Positions 1-13,473 of a stretch of 64,000 nucleotides of DNA are shown piece after piece (the stretch's first letter is position 1; every line of letters begins with the position of its first letter). Both the position numbers and the translations under genes were made by a program. Source of the DNA: Hybos culiciformis (lineage: Eukaryota; Arthropoda; Insecta; Diptera; Hybotidae); assembly GCA_964007475.1 (NCBI GenBank), contig OZ023273.1, forward strand, positions 45,137,525-45,201,524. Reading direction: 5' to 3'. The notes beneath the pieces were generated by a model. The model had not been told where the DNA came from. It worked only from the letters and a program-made list of their open reading frames with translations, and did not search any database.

Positions 1-3000
1 TTAATGCCTATTTTTTATGTTTTTTTTTTTATTTTTCTTCTCTTTCTCTCTCAAACGGTAAATAAATTTTTCTTTTTTAAGTATTAAATATGTTTTATAT
101 TTAAAAATTGTTTTTATTAACAAAAATACAGGGTGCTTTAATACTATAGCTTTACTCAATTTTTAATTTAATTTATAGAATTTGTTTATTTTTAATTTTT
201 TTTATAATAGACAATTTTAAAATAAAACAATTATAATTTGATTTTTTTTAATATACATTAGTTAGATGTACGTTAATGAAAAAACTTTAATAAATTGTTT
301 ACATTTTTTATTGCTGAAATATTGAATGATTATTATAAAATCTTTAACTTTAATATTAAAAAGAGACAAATTGATAATGTTAGTTCTTGTAAGATAATTC
401 ATTATTTGTATATTTGATTTGTTTGTGTTTAACCCAGCAAGATTGTTTATCCATGTTAAAAAAAAAAAACTAAAAACTATAGAATTGTTAGTTTGACATT
501 TATAACATAAGATAATTATTATTATTAAAATAGTAATAGTTGAATTATTGTATTATTATTTATAAATCTATATCCTTACAATAAAGAACTTTTAATTCGA
601 ATATAGGCTTTTAAATACACCACATTAGAACCTAAATGTTTAATAAATAAATATAATACTATTTAGCTTCTATACATTTTTATATAGATGGTAATATAAA
701 ATCTAGTTATAATACCTTAATAAACATTAATAATTTAAAAAGTACTCACTTTTTGAATAATAACAATAAAATTTTTTTTCAGTGACACATTTTCATCAGC
801 AATTATGACGTATAGTATATATAATTATTTAAGTTGTCTCACTATAGCAAATCCAGGTTCTTAAAACTGCACCATTCGAGTTTTTATACAATATATTTTT
901 ATTTAAATTGAATTCAATTTAAGGGGGGAAATGTATTAATTCACAGCGTAAAAAAAAAAAAGGAAATCAATATCATATAATTATTTCAATTATTATTAAA
1001 TTGCTTCAATTTAATTAAAATTGAAATACATAGACAGTAATAATGTACCTAACTACTATAGTACACTATACTAGCTAAGTAAACAAAAATATTTTAGGTA
1101 TCTATAATGATATCACAAAATTTAAACAATAAAAAAAAATTTTTTTTTTAGTAATAAAAAATTATGTGTATCTATTATACATAAGTATAAAAAATGTGTA
1201 TATAATATAAAAAACCAACTTATAAACCTAACATATTAATTTTAATTATAATTTTTTATTATTTTTTATTTAATAAATTTTTTTCTTTAGTATTTTGCTT
1301 TTTGTACATGCGCAAATAACAAAAAAATATTTTCCTTAAAAACTTCTCACTATTTTTTTTTGTTTTTTTTTATAATAATATTTTTTATAATTTTTTATAT
1401 ATTAAAAGAGAGATATTATGTTTTTTTATTCTTACCGACCGGCAAAAAAAAATATAAACAATAAACACGTTGCTTTTAATCTTTTTGTTTATGTATTTTA
1501 TATATTATGAATGATTTATTAAAAACAAACAGGCACAAAACATTACCTAAGTTTGAAACTTATATTATGATACTATAACTAAATCATAATTTTAGCAAAA
1601 ACTTATAGAGATTACAGCTATAAAAGCATGTTAATTTTATTTCTTATTTTTCACTTTGTTTTTAGAAATTTAGATATAAATTCGAAATTAAAAAAGTGTT
1701 TGTTGAATTGTAAAATACTTTTAGAATTGTTAAATACTTTTTTTGGTGCTCTAACTTGTAACGCTGTTTGAAATTTGTTTATTTCTTTGATTTGGCCGAA
1801 AGTTATCATTTCATTTCTAAAGTTTTATTATTATTTACTCCAAAAAAAAAAAACTTTAATAATTTATTGACTGATAAACTAAAATCTGTCAGAATAAGTA
1901 GATCCGATAGTGATTTTTAAAACATTTCCAACTTTATTTTTATTCTCATATTTTCTCATTCCATAGAAAATCTTATATTCTCTCAGAGTATATAACTATG
2001 AAATATATTATTTTTTGTACAAGATTGAAATAAAATAAAAAATTAAATTAGGTACTTTTTTTTTGTTTTTCACATAAAAAATGACTAATTTTTTTAAGTA
2101 TTTTGTTTTTATGGGAAACTTTTCTCTACACTTTAAAAATTTTTTTACTTTACTTTTAAAAAAGAAAAATATGTGTATCAAATAAAGGCAAAAAAGTAGA
2201 AAAACAACTTTTAAATAATTTAAAAATTAAATTTCTACAATCCAGGTATACGTCTGCATGAAAATAAATAAATGGTATCCATCCATCTAATTGGGTAAAA
2301 AGTATATATATATATATATATATAATATAACCAATATTTTATTTTGAGGAAATTATGGTTTTTCGGTATTTGTTTGAATAATTTACCAAGTTTAGAAATT
2401 AAAAATTATTGCAATAGAAATAATTTCTTTACACCACAATATACCTAGTAACTATATATATTTTTTCAGTAAATATCAAACGTCCAGTTCAGACCCTAAA
2501 CTTGACGCCATTTGTCCAATTCTTATAGTTTAAGATGTACAAGTATTTATCAAAATTAGTTTTTTTCAAAAACAAAAATTATTAAAAAAAAATTATAGAT
2601 TATTTTAGAATTTTATATGAATTACATGAATATAAATATACGTCCTAACTCACATTTTATAAGTTAAGTATTTTTGAATCAATAATGAAGCTATTTCATT
2701 TGTTTCATGTTTAAAATTTTAAAGAGTTACTAAAAATTGTATAGAAAAATATCCACAAATAACCGTATTTCCTTTTAAAATAATTTCACAACTAACAAAA
2801 GTTTCAATAATCTACTTACACTTAACTTATTATATATCTTAATTTCTGTAGAAATCCATGTATTTAGAATCTATATTTTAAACTAAACTTATAAAGCTTA
2901 TGTATGTATATGAATAGAATTGTCACCTGCGACCAGTTCAGGGCGAAAAAGTACTCGTTTTAGGTTAGTTAAAACTGAAGAATACCGTGCTTATTCTAAT

Positions 3001-4330
3001 TGTCATGCAATTTAATAGTTATAATCATTTCGTCTACAGAAAATATATAGTTTAAGATGAAAAAGAACTTAAAATTGGATAATTTTTATAAGAAAAACCT
3101 TTGAACCCGTAAAGTAAAATTTAGCTTACAAATTGGCTCTGTAGCCCGGCATTTAATCTGAATTTTTTTTTTTAAATTAATATGAAGATTTTTTTTATTA
3201 TGTGTGAGAAAAATTTTATAAAATTTTTTTTAGACAATTTTCCATATACACGCAGATCCAATCAACAAAAATCTTCGTTTTGTTTTTCATCTTCAAAAAC
3301 ATTCACGAAAGATATTTTTAATATGCATGATTACTTGATGTATAAAAACATAAATATATTTGTAAGTATACTTTTAAATGCAAGTAACAATATTGTTAAA
3401 TATAATTTCATCAATTTCGCTTATTATTTATGTTGTTTATTTCATTTAATCTTTCTCAGAAGACTATAGATTCTATCCGGAGCATAAACCAGGCTGAGTA
3501 CATCATTGAATGATTTTTTATTTTAATTAGTTGGCCTTATGTCACTTTCAAAGGTACAATAAAAGCAAAAGAAAACCTAGGGTGATCAGTTTCTATAATT
3601 TATTTGGTTCGTTTTTTTGAACCTGTAGTTAAAGGACACAAAATAAATAGTCACTATTAAACTATACATTGATTTTTCTTTTAAAACAATATAACGCGAA
3701 ATTATTATTTAAATCACTATTTGTACGTTAGTTTCTTATTTTAAAACGGTATAACGCATAAATTTTGCTTTATGCCGTGTACTTTTTTCTATTAAATTTT
3801 ATAACCATCGCTGGACTTTATGACAATTTTTGGGTTTTCCTTAACATTGAGCGTTAAACACCTACTGCAATTTCCTCAAAAATCAATTAAGCTTTAATGT
3901 TCAATTCCACAAATATCCTGTGATTTAACACAATAGTTATGCTTGCAAAAAAAATTTAAAAAAATATAATTTCTGCACAGGAATACAATGATAAACCATT
4001 TTATCTGCAAAATTGACTCTTAAAAATTTTCCCTACCACACATTTTTAACTTTTTCAGACAATTTTTTTTGCCCCCCAATGATGCTGTGATTTTTGTATA
4101 AATTAAATGAAACTTTTCTCAGATTGGCGAATTTGAAATATCACTATCAGATGTAAATCAGAGAACGTTTTTAAATTCTAAAATATATATACCATTTTAA
4201 AGCATGAAGCAGGGGCGGGTTTTGAATGAAAAATTGTTTCAACATTTCAGTTTAAGATGGTGTAAATCGGATTTTGTATAAATTTGTAAAGTTGTAATAA
4301 AAAAAAATCTTCTCTAAATGTGAATTTTTA
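1..4330. other. A+T-rich intergenic stretch, no gene seen
   Basis: This stretch is homopolymer-rich A/T sequence with a short (AT)n run near 2305-2325. The only longer open frame (3182-3469, +) is F/I/N/K-rich, as expected from random A+T-rich DNA, and has no domain or splice context. I see no RNA gene or convincing mobile element here. Confidence 0.6.
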
Positions 4331-4340
4331 CAGTATGAGC

Positions 4341-4452
4341 AATGCATCTGATTCTTTTACCTCTCTCTCTGGTTATTTTAAACCCGTTTGCCCTAAAAAA
4401 AATGTGAAACATCTAGAGAATCAGGGTTAGAGGTAAGAGAATCAGATGCATT
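4341..4452. repeat. small foldback repeat (24-bp arms)
   Basis: Arms at 4341-4364 and 4429-4452 are inverted copies differing at one position (AATGCATCTGATTC..TTACCTCT), separated by about 64 bp. A closely similar string, GATGCATCTGATACTTTTACC, recurs at about 29346, which suggests a dispersed MITE-like family. No transposase is associated with it. Confidence 0.6.
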
Positions 4453-5115
4453 AGTACAAATGTAAAAAAGCCCAATATATATTTTAATAGTAAGTAAAAT
4501 AGTCAGATTTATGTTAATTAGAAAAATTATAATTTCTCTGGATTGATTAAAAATTGTTATTATTCTCTCCAATTTTATTTATTAATTTTCAATTATTAGG
4601 TAATTTAATAAAAATGTTTTATAGTGTTATAACTAGGTTTTTTTTTTTTTTAGAAAAATTTTTAATATTTACTTTAGTTATCATTGAAATAAAATTAAAT
4701 ATTTTTTTAGGTATGTGTATTTTTATTTTATTTTTTTTTTAAATTAAAAATTAAAAATAATTTTTTTTTTATATATAAGTAGGTAGGTAGGTTTCTTTGA
4801 ATGAAAAAATAAAATGTTCTTATTGTAATTTTGTTTTTATTTTTTATTTTATTTCAGAGAATGAAAGATAAGAAAACCAACATTAAAACCGTCATTAGCA
4901 AATAAAAAGTTTTAAAAGAACAAAAAGATTTAATAAAATTGAAAAAAAAAAAAAAAAAAATTTTTTTTTAACGGATCGTGGAAAAACTTAGGAAAATCTC
5001 ACAAAAAAAAACAAATTAAAAAAGTGTAAAATCAATAAGAATCGGGGTGGCATCATTTTACAATAAGAAACGTAAACGTCGCAAGCGTAAACGTTCAAAA
5101 GGTGGAATTTTTGAT

Positions 5116-8100
5116 ATGGGAGACTTAGATGTTTCGTTGATAGTAAGTTTTATTTTGAAAATTTTCAAACAAATTATTACCTATAAATTCAGGCAAATCA
5201 AATTTTAATTAATTTTCTTCTTACAGCAAGAATTCGCTCAAAGACCCGGCTTTTATAATCGAGGTGATATTCATTTTAAGGATAAATTATATGCTGAAAA
5301 AGCATGGACAGAAATTTCAATGAAATTAGGATATGATGGTAAATTTTTATATAAGAATAGGATAAGAATAGGATACATTATAGTTAGTATGCCATTGTTA
5401 TTTTCATTTACTAACTACTTTTGAACAGGCATATTGTTTTCATTATTTTATATTTATTAAAGTTATCATCATGGTCGAGTAGTAATCGTAATGAAATAAT
5501 TTTAATATTACCAATATTACAAAAATTTATTGAGGCAAAGTTTTTTTTAATTTTATAATGTTAAATTACTTAATTTTATGTCAAAATTCGCCGATATTTC
5601 GGCACATTGGCAGAATCTCACAAACTACCGATACCTAACTAATAAAAAAAACATTTATTTTTTATTCTAACTAAACCATAATTTAATTTTTTTTTTAACT
5701 AGTATTTCAAAATCTAGTAGACCCAAAATTCAGTATTGAATAATAATCCAGAAAGACAAAATTCAGTAAAACAGAATCCAGTACCTATTGTTTTAAACCA
5801 ATGGACCGATTTGGCTGAAATTTTGGAAATTAAGTAGCTTAGCGTCCCGAAATGTTTACATCCGAGGCTCCGGCGAGGAGGCTACGTTAGAAACCGGTGT
5901 TGTAAATTTAGATATATTAGAATAAAATATATTAGGATAAAAAATATAGTTATATTGGGATAAAATATTGACCCAAATCGGCTATTTAGAAGACTGAATG
6001 TGTAAAGACGCCCACCCTAGGTCCCAGGACTGTGGGGAGGAGGGCTCTATATCAAATTTTGAAATTTAAGATTTCATAGCCATGTGGTATAAGGTTTATA
6101 CATACAAACATACATAATTTTGACATTATCTCAAATATTTACCAAATGGTTTTTGATATTGTTTGAATCAGATTACATTAATGAAAGAAAATTAATGAAT
6201 TCCAAGCGTCCAACATTTTAATTTTTGAATTTAAATTATAATCTTCATAGTGCAGTGTTTAATTACTTTTTTTCCGTTGTAAAATTTTCAAAATGCGCTA
6301 AAAGAAATCAAGTTTCGAAACTATATCATATAATGGAAAACATAACATAATTTCCTACAAAACATATTTTAAAAAAATTTTCAGTTCGTTAAATTTTTCT
6401 TTTTTCATTTTTATTTAAGTATAAAGATTAACATTGAAAAATTAAAAAAAAAAATATTTTGCACCTGATGTACATGTTAATAATATGAAATAAAAATCTT
6501 AATGATATTGATAAGTAATAGAAAATGCCCGTTTCTAAACTTTTTCTCACGCATCGAATATTAAAATATTAAAGATACTTTCTAGAAGAATATATGTATA
6601 TATGTATGTATATATAATTATATAGTATACTCTTTATACATATTTTATTTTAATATTGTCTTATGACATTGATTAGGTTTTTTTTTAATTTTCGCTGCTG
6701 AACGGAACCAGTTCAAAATAACTATTATTAAAGACGAGTGGTATAAAATCAATTACCATCACATGATATGACTACAGGATTCTGTTAAGTTAATTTTTTT
6801 TCTTCTATTTTTTATCTACTAAATTATGAATAAGTACATAAAGTTTAAATAATATCTAAGTATACAATAAATTAGTTATTATATGAGTTTAACGAAAAAG
6901 CAGATTACATAATAATAACACCACAGTATAATTTAATTAAAATAATGAAGATTAATTCTATGGACAAATGTACTGATCTTAAATTCTTCTACCTACATAA
7001 CATATGTATGTGCATTGTGCATTATACTATTATAGATTATTCACTACAATTTATAATTATTATTATTTTTTAATTACATTTATAACTAGTATATTGTTTA
7101 TTGTTTTATGAACTCTTCGGTATTCTTCTTAGAAATTCCAAAATTACATAATTTTGTTGGAAATAAATAAAAAAACATAAATTTAATTAAAGAGAATAAT
7201 TATTATAATTATTAGTTAAATTTTTTTATTAATTACCAGATTTTATTGATTAAAATTAATAAAAAAATGTTGAATAATGTTGATCAGTGTTTTAAAACGT
7301 GAGGCCCGTCCTCCCAAGGGGCAATTTGATTGCTAAGAAAATGAGCTGTCCCAATCTTTATATTAAAATTTAACTTGTATTAAAGGAAAAACGTTGCTTT
7401 AATAATTTGTAATAAGCGTTCGTAATTATTGTTCTAAAAGAATTTTTTTTATTCCTTAAATCTATTCGTTCCTGAAATTTTTTCTTCCTATTTAAAACAT
7501 ATCGTAAAAAGATGTAAACAATACTTTTCCCCCTCTGATCTCTTAAACATTTACAAATCCTACATACGACCAAAATTAGAAAAGAATTCGCATATATGGG
7601 CTGGTTCAGAGAAGGGCTATTAGATTGATAAATAATCACCAAACCACCAGCTCATTAACATCACTCAACCACCGTCGTAATGTAGGTTCACTTTCCATTT
7701 TTTATAAATACCTTGTTGGAATGGATACGTGTTCCCTGGAAGTAAAAGCCCTACTTCCTCAACTTCAAATATTTTCACGCCAAACACGTACTGCTTCAAC
7801 TTCACACCCATATTTCGTAAAAATTCCCAGATGGATAGAACGAGCTTCGGAGATTCGTTTTCAATTCGCACCTCGAGAATGTGGAATGCTCTCCCATTAA
7901 AGTTGTTCCCGACAGCTGGTGGACGCTTAATCTACGACTTGCGCCGTTTTAAGAAAAGTGTAAATGATTACCTACTAACTGTCCCACTTTCTAATCCCGT
8001 CTAAATTTCCTGTCCTCATTACCAAATCCATACTTCTTTAGTATAACAGGTATCCCACCTAGTGATTTGGTAACTTTAATAAAAAAAAAAAAAAATATCG

Positions 8101-11100
8101 TTCTATTCCGTGAGCGATTATATTTTTGAATGAAAAAAAAGTATGTCACAAAGGGCATCAACATTTTTGAAGGCTAGCCAAAAAACTGATTTGAGAAACA
8201 CACTGATGTAGATAGTAGATGACACTTGAAATAAATTTAAAAAAATATAACTTAATACATTTTCTAAGTAGGTAACCTAACTACTAGCTAGTTTCCACCA
8301 AATAATTTAATTAAAATTGCATTCATGCTTTGTTATTTATAATCTTAATCTAATAAATACATATAGATCACTTCCGCATAGGATTTTCACTTCTATTTTT
8401 CCGAGATCTTGTATTCAAAGCAAGAACCAGTAAAACAAAAAATGACGGTTTTTGGTACTTTACGTGGTTCTAGCTCGAAATTCAGACCTTATACATAGTT
8501 TGTAGGCCACTTTGGATTGGATTGAAGAAAAAACACTTAAAGACCACTCTGTGAATTTACTAAAATCCTATGTGGAAGTGATCTAATATATAAAGTCGAT
8601 TTATTTATATCTTAATCTTGATTTTACTACTAGATGGATTTTCATACGATTTTTAGCACTAAAAAGATCGTATTTAGAGCAGGGTTTAAGAGCCAATCGT
8701 GAAAATCTGAATTTTTTTTTTTGGTTCAAAAGTTCTGTAACTTTTTAAATAAATTTTAATAAATTTAAGAAATCGAATTATAGATTATAGTTTAATTTTT
8801 TAACATTTAATTCACTGATGTCTTATGTAAACACTGTGTAAATTTAATTTCTGAGTTTATATGGTATGGTGATAAGAACAAAATATGTATTGGTAAAAAA
8901 AATTAATGTTATTTCTGCAGGCTCTATTGTAAATTATTAAATTTTAATTACCATGTTTATTACTTTCATCATCTAAAGTAAATTAGACTGACGATTGTTT
9001 TGTTTGTAGAAAGGCGCAATCAGCTATATGCTATATTATTGCAATCTTCTAGTGAAATATTGTCGAATATACTTTATTAACATAAAATTAAATAAAAACT
9101 TAACAAAAAATTTCGTTAATGGGAAATGAGCCGGTATTTTTATTTAAGTAACATTAATGATATTTTTTACATTTAAAATGAAAATAAAGATTTTGTTTTC
9201 ATAGTAGTAAAAATTTCATTCTATATCAGTTAAGCAATACAAAGATTATATATTCTATGAGTATTTTTTAGAATATAATTCTTTTAATATAAAACTAGTA
9301 TTTATTAACTATAAAGTATAAAAATCATTTTCTTAAGTAAATGTTAATTACAATATTATGAAGGTATGTGCAATTTTTCACGAAACTAGAATTTTTATAT
9401 ATTTTTACATATAATACGTACTGTCCATTCCAATTATATTTAATTAATAGTTGTCTTGCAGTTAACTTAAGAATGAATTATTATTAAATAAAGAGTGCAA
9501 ATTTTGCAATAAAATATTTTTTATAATTGCTATATTACACATTGTGTATATTTAGTATGAGTAGTACGACATAAAATTTCCGTGTAATAAAATAAAAATA
9601 ATAAGTACGTAGATACTATACTTACTTCAAAACAATTTTACAATTTTTATTTCACAGTTCCAATGCTGAAAGATCGAATTTATCAATTGAGAAATCGATA
9701 CAATTTAGAAAAACGACGTCTGGAACAAATAAAATATGAAAATCCAAATGCTAATAGCGCATCACCGTGGCGATTATTTACTCATTTACAATTTCTCGAT
9801 GGCCATATTCGACCCAGGCGATCATACAAAACAATGATGAAGAGAGCTCAAGATCAAGAACAGTAAGTTTCATTTTTGTTTGAGCCTTGAGGAATTATAA
9901 ATATCTTTAAATTAGCCACCTTGCGTTAGGATAAAAGCATAGTATACTTTTCAAATGTTTAAATTTTAAAATATGCATAATTTGTTCTTTAGATTTTATG
10001 ACGGAAGTAATTTAGAACATCCAACATCTTCATCACCAATGGTAATTATTAATAATCCAAATCATGATTTAAGAATGCAAATAAGAGCACAAAGGCTTGA
10101 ACAGCAAAATAATGATTCAAATGGTCCTGTAGAAATCAAAGACGAAAATCAATCGGATGATTCGTAAGTTTTTCAACAAAATAAAAGAAATATTTTTTTA
10201 TAAAAATAAAATATTTTTAGTGAGGAAGACCAAAATACCTGTGGTTATGTTGATCCTACGAATTACTTGTAAGTTAAGGACTCCAAGAAAATGATTTAAC
10301 TAAAACTCATTGATCATCATGAAATCATAACCCTTATTCTTCAAAAAAGCTTTGTTAACTTTATAAATATGATTTCCTCGTACAATCTGTATATTTATGT
10401 TAAATATCTCAAATATTAAATTAATTACTTTTTTATTTCATTCTTAATTTTGCATGTGACTTTAATTAGCAAATTTAGTTTTTAAACCTTAATATTGTAT
10501 TTACTAAACTGAAACTTGATAGCATTGAGGAAATTACTTTTAATTTTTTTATGTCCAATATTTATATTTATATTATTCCCTGCATCCTGATGCGACTTAA
10601 GTGAATAACCATGGAAAAATGATACATTAATCATATTTTTACATTTTTATATTAATAAAAAAATATTAATAAAAAAGAAAAACATATATATAAAAAGAAA
10701 AACATATTGAAAGTTTTTTGTATGATATAAATTTAAATATGTATCATAAAATGAACATTGTACGTGCATGTAAATGTATGTTCGAAAAATTTAAAGACTC
10801 AAGCATTAAAAAATCAACTTACTTTTTATCAATAACCTTTGAATTATTTCTTTTGAATTTTTGTTTTTTAATTTTTTTTTATAATGATCAACATCACGCA
10901 CCGTACTGCAAAAAACAACCCAAAAATAAAATAAATTTTACTTTGTCTATAAATTTAAGTTAAGTTCTAAAAAAAATTAATATCAAAATCTTACTTATAA
11001 TAGATTTACTTAAAATAAAGAACAAAGATAAGAAATTTTGATATTATTTTTCATATTCATTTTAGCTAAATTTCATTTTTTTGTATTAATAATTATTTAG

Positions 11101-11604
11101 TTATTTCTGATATTTTTAATTTTTTATTACAGAGCGGACGATGGTGATGAAGTTACAATTGAAGCTGTGCAAACTGCTCAATTAAACGGTGCACATAAAA
11201 ATAACTCAGAAATTAACAGATTGGAAAGAAAACGAGACACGTTAAGCCCGCAATATACATCGTCGACTACAAATAATGCCGGAAACACAATCACAATTGA
11301 TGATGATTCACAAATGAATAGTTATCCAACACTTTATCCGTCAACTACCATTCAAAGATTAAATGTACGAAATTTCGATTCAATGAAAACACGCTCTGAT
11401 CAATATCATTACTACGTACCGCCACCTAAGAAACTAAAATTAACTGCTCGTTCAGATAAATATGAAGCTTTCGGAAAATTTTTAACACATTCATTATGTG
11501 ATCTGGCAGAAGACAAGGCCCTTATATTAGTTGAAAAATTTACATCAGAAATAGTTAAATCTTTAATTGATAATCATAATCAGAATAATCCATTAAATTC
11601 CTAA
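5116..11604 (+). CDS. MADF-BESS domain protein, six coding exons
   Basis: Exons by splice consensus and phase are 5116-5142, 5227-5338, 9658-9862, 9993-10163, 10221-10268 and 11133-11604, giving 344 codons plus TAA. Residues about 8-97 form a MADF domain (Adf-1/Myb-SANT-like DNA-binding fold): the start LIQEFAQRPGFYN, the central AEKAWTEISMKLG and the end WRLFTHLQFLDGHIRPRRS are diagnostic. A polar, acidic, N/Q/D-rich linker follows. The last 50 residues (KYEAFGKFL..LILVEKFTSEIVKSLI) look like a BESS protein-interaction motif. Such proteins are usually sequence-specific nuclear transcription factors; targets cannot be inferred. The start is the first in-frame ATG, just before a good donor. 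An in-frame stop lies about 100 bp upstream, and a 14-codon uORF begins at 4861 after a possible 5' UTR acceptor. Intron 2 is about 4.3 kb and transposon-bearing. Confidence 0.85.
5339..7529 (+). other. MADF gene intron 2, 5' part
   Basis: This is intronic A+T-rich DNA. The segment 5800-6070 is less A+T-rich (for example 'accgatttggctgaaatttt' and 'gggaggagggctctat') and is probably a decayed mobile fragment, but no coding motif can be assigned. I see no gene here. Confidence 0.5.
7530..8093 (+). mobile_element. 5'-truncated non-LTR retrotransposon, 3' end of RT ORF
   Basis: Across three frames the translation gives the C-terminal region of a non-LTR reverse transcriptase ORF: SYIRPKLEKNSHIWAGSEKG, then RLINNHQTTSSLTSLNHRR, then SRMWNALPLKLFPTAGG..FKKSVNDYL. 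The phrases IRPKLEYxSHIWAG, LxSLxHRR and MWNxLP are typical of Jockey/RTE-type elements. At least two frameshifts show that it is dead. A short 3' UTR ends in a poly(A) run at about 8078-8093. The last 270 bp are nearly identical to 43187-43464. It lies in sense orientation in an intron of the MADF gene. Confidence 0.85.
8364..8585. mobile_element. MITE with ~24-bp terminal inverted repeats
   Basis: The ends are TAGATCACTTCCGCATAGGA and its complement carrying one G/A change, continuing to about 24 bp of inverted repeat around a 170-bp non-coding core. The flanking TA at each end fits the target duplication of Tc1/mariner-type elements. It has no ORF, so any mobility would have depended on a transposase supplied elsewhere. 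Confidence 0.75.
8586..9657 (+). other. MADF gene intron 2, 3' part
   Basis: A+T-rich intronic sequence ending in a polypyrimidine-type acceptor at 9654-9657. No further gene or repeat was recognised. Confidence 0.5.
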
Positions 11605-11643
11605 ATTAATTATTAAAATTATTTATTAAGTTATTGTACTATA

Positions 11644-11649
11644 AATAAA
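11644..11649 (+). promoter_or_regulatory. poly(A) signal of the MADF gene
   Basis: AATAAA lies 40 bp after the TAA of the MADF-BESS gene. It is a plausible cleavage signal, although AATAAA is common by chance in this A+T-rich sequence. Confidence 0.4.
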
Positions 11650-13473
11650 TACTGAGTATTATTATATTACTTAAAACACATAAAAACAAATTTTTTATTA
11701 AATAAATAATCTCATTACTCACTATTTTAAAGTTTGGGTTTAGCGTAAAAAAAATCTAATGACATAACACCTAAAAGAAAAAGTGAAACTGCCTTCGACA
11801 TCGTAGTTGCGTCGGTCGCTGTCGCTTACTTTGTCATACATTTTTATATTATTAATTTCGCAAAAAACCCACAGATTTGTATTTTATACTTTAATTCAAA
11901 AATATTAAAAATTAATTTTTTTCATTAACCTTTATCCATGAAAAATAAAAAACACAATTTGGCGAAGAAAAAATGTATATATTTAATATTTTTTTATTAA
12001 TAAATATTTATATACTTAAATATTAAATTTTACAGTAATTAATTAACTTATAGTAAAAATAATTAAATCTTAACTGAAAACAAATTCACGAATACTTTAT
12101 GAAATAAACTTAATGAATAAATATTAAGAATCAATGTACATTTTTTATAAATCCATCATAAGGAAAGACCGAGCCCATGAAACTTAACTTGACATGCAAG
12201 ATTGATTGAATCGTTATAAGTATAATTGAATTTGAACAATTAAATAATACAATGTTTTTCGGCATTTAAAATATTTAATTTAGGAATTAGTCTTTTTTAA
12301 ATACGATTTTACTCTCATAAACTGAAAAAATGTTAAATTTTCAGTATTTTAATTTTGCAAGTCCATCTACTCGATAAAATACTCAAGCAAGTGCAATGCA
12401 TAGCGTAATCAACTTAAATTATTAAACAATTCATAAATTTAAGTTTTTCGAAATTTTAATATTTTTCACATCAAGAACGGAATCACTCTTTACCAATTTT
12501 TTTTACGGTCACAAACTCAAAACCTAATTCAAATGTTGTTGCAGTGGATGGATACAAAGGTGACTAAAAATGAGACTCCTTTCAATAGTTTAGTCAGTAC
12601 CTTCCATTATATTTATGTATGTATAAATATACAAGTTGGTATCAGAGAACAATGCCTGCCAAGATATGGTGTAATGCTGACAATAATTATTAAGTTTTCT
12701 ATTATAATAATTATAAAAATTTTATTATGAAAATCAACTCACTGTTTCCGAAAGTATTTCGCCCTTTATTTCAGGCATTTAATTTGGTTTCTTATTTCAT
12801 AACTCGAGATTGAATGCAGATAACGAAAAAGGGATACAGCATTAATTTTGCAATTAAGGTTTTTATTGAACTAAATTTTATTTTTAAAAAATTAATTTTT
12901 TTTTTTAAACTTACTTTGTTTGTATATATGTACTTTACTTAGATTATATTATATGATTTAAATATTTAGAACAGATAAAATGTATTATAACATTTACTCC
13001 TTTTAAATATTTTCGTTTATTATTCTATTCCGTTTGTCAAGTTTTGTAACATGAATTGAGGCTAAGCTTTAAGAATAAAATAAGTATTGAGTCTGAAAAC
13101 CTTAGATGTTATGACTTAAATATAAATATTTATTGCAAATATTTTCAATGAATGAAATAATAATGTAATGATTTGAGTTTTTTTAAACGTCAAATACTGT
13201 AGTTTGGGATTGAAATTTATATTCAAGCGAAAAAAGACATTACCTTATTTATTAAAAATAATATTTTACTCATTAAAAACATTAAAGCAGATCTTATTTG
13301 AATATTCACAGCTAATATATTATAATCATCATTAAACTTGACTTTAAATAAATTAATCTAATATGTATTACATAATTTGAAGATTTATTGAATAAATCAT
13401 AATAATTTTTGATTTCAATAATTTTTGATAGAAAATTACAAGCGAATTAAATCAATATAAAAAAATGAATTTG
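11650..13473. other. intergenic region between convergent MADF and tankyrase genes
   Basis: A+T-rich with no gene seen. A short GC-richer patch at 11790-11830 (GTTGCGTCGGTCGCTGTCGC) resembles the CGAC-rich MITEs at 29.8-30.1 kb. On the minus strand an AATAAA at 13389-13384 would serve a tankyrase transcript that runs through the long 3' ORF. Confidence 0.5.

Noticed and set aside
3182..3469. 95-codon ORF as a gene
   Set aside because: F/I/N/K-rich translation typical of random A+T-rich DNA, with no domain, splice context or signal.
10718..10963. 81-codon ORF
   Set aside because: It lies in the last intron of the MADF gene and has random-like composition.
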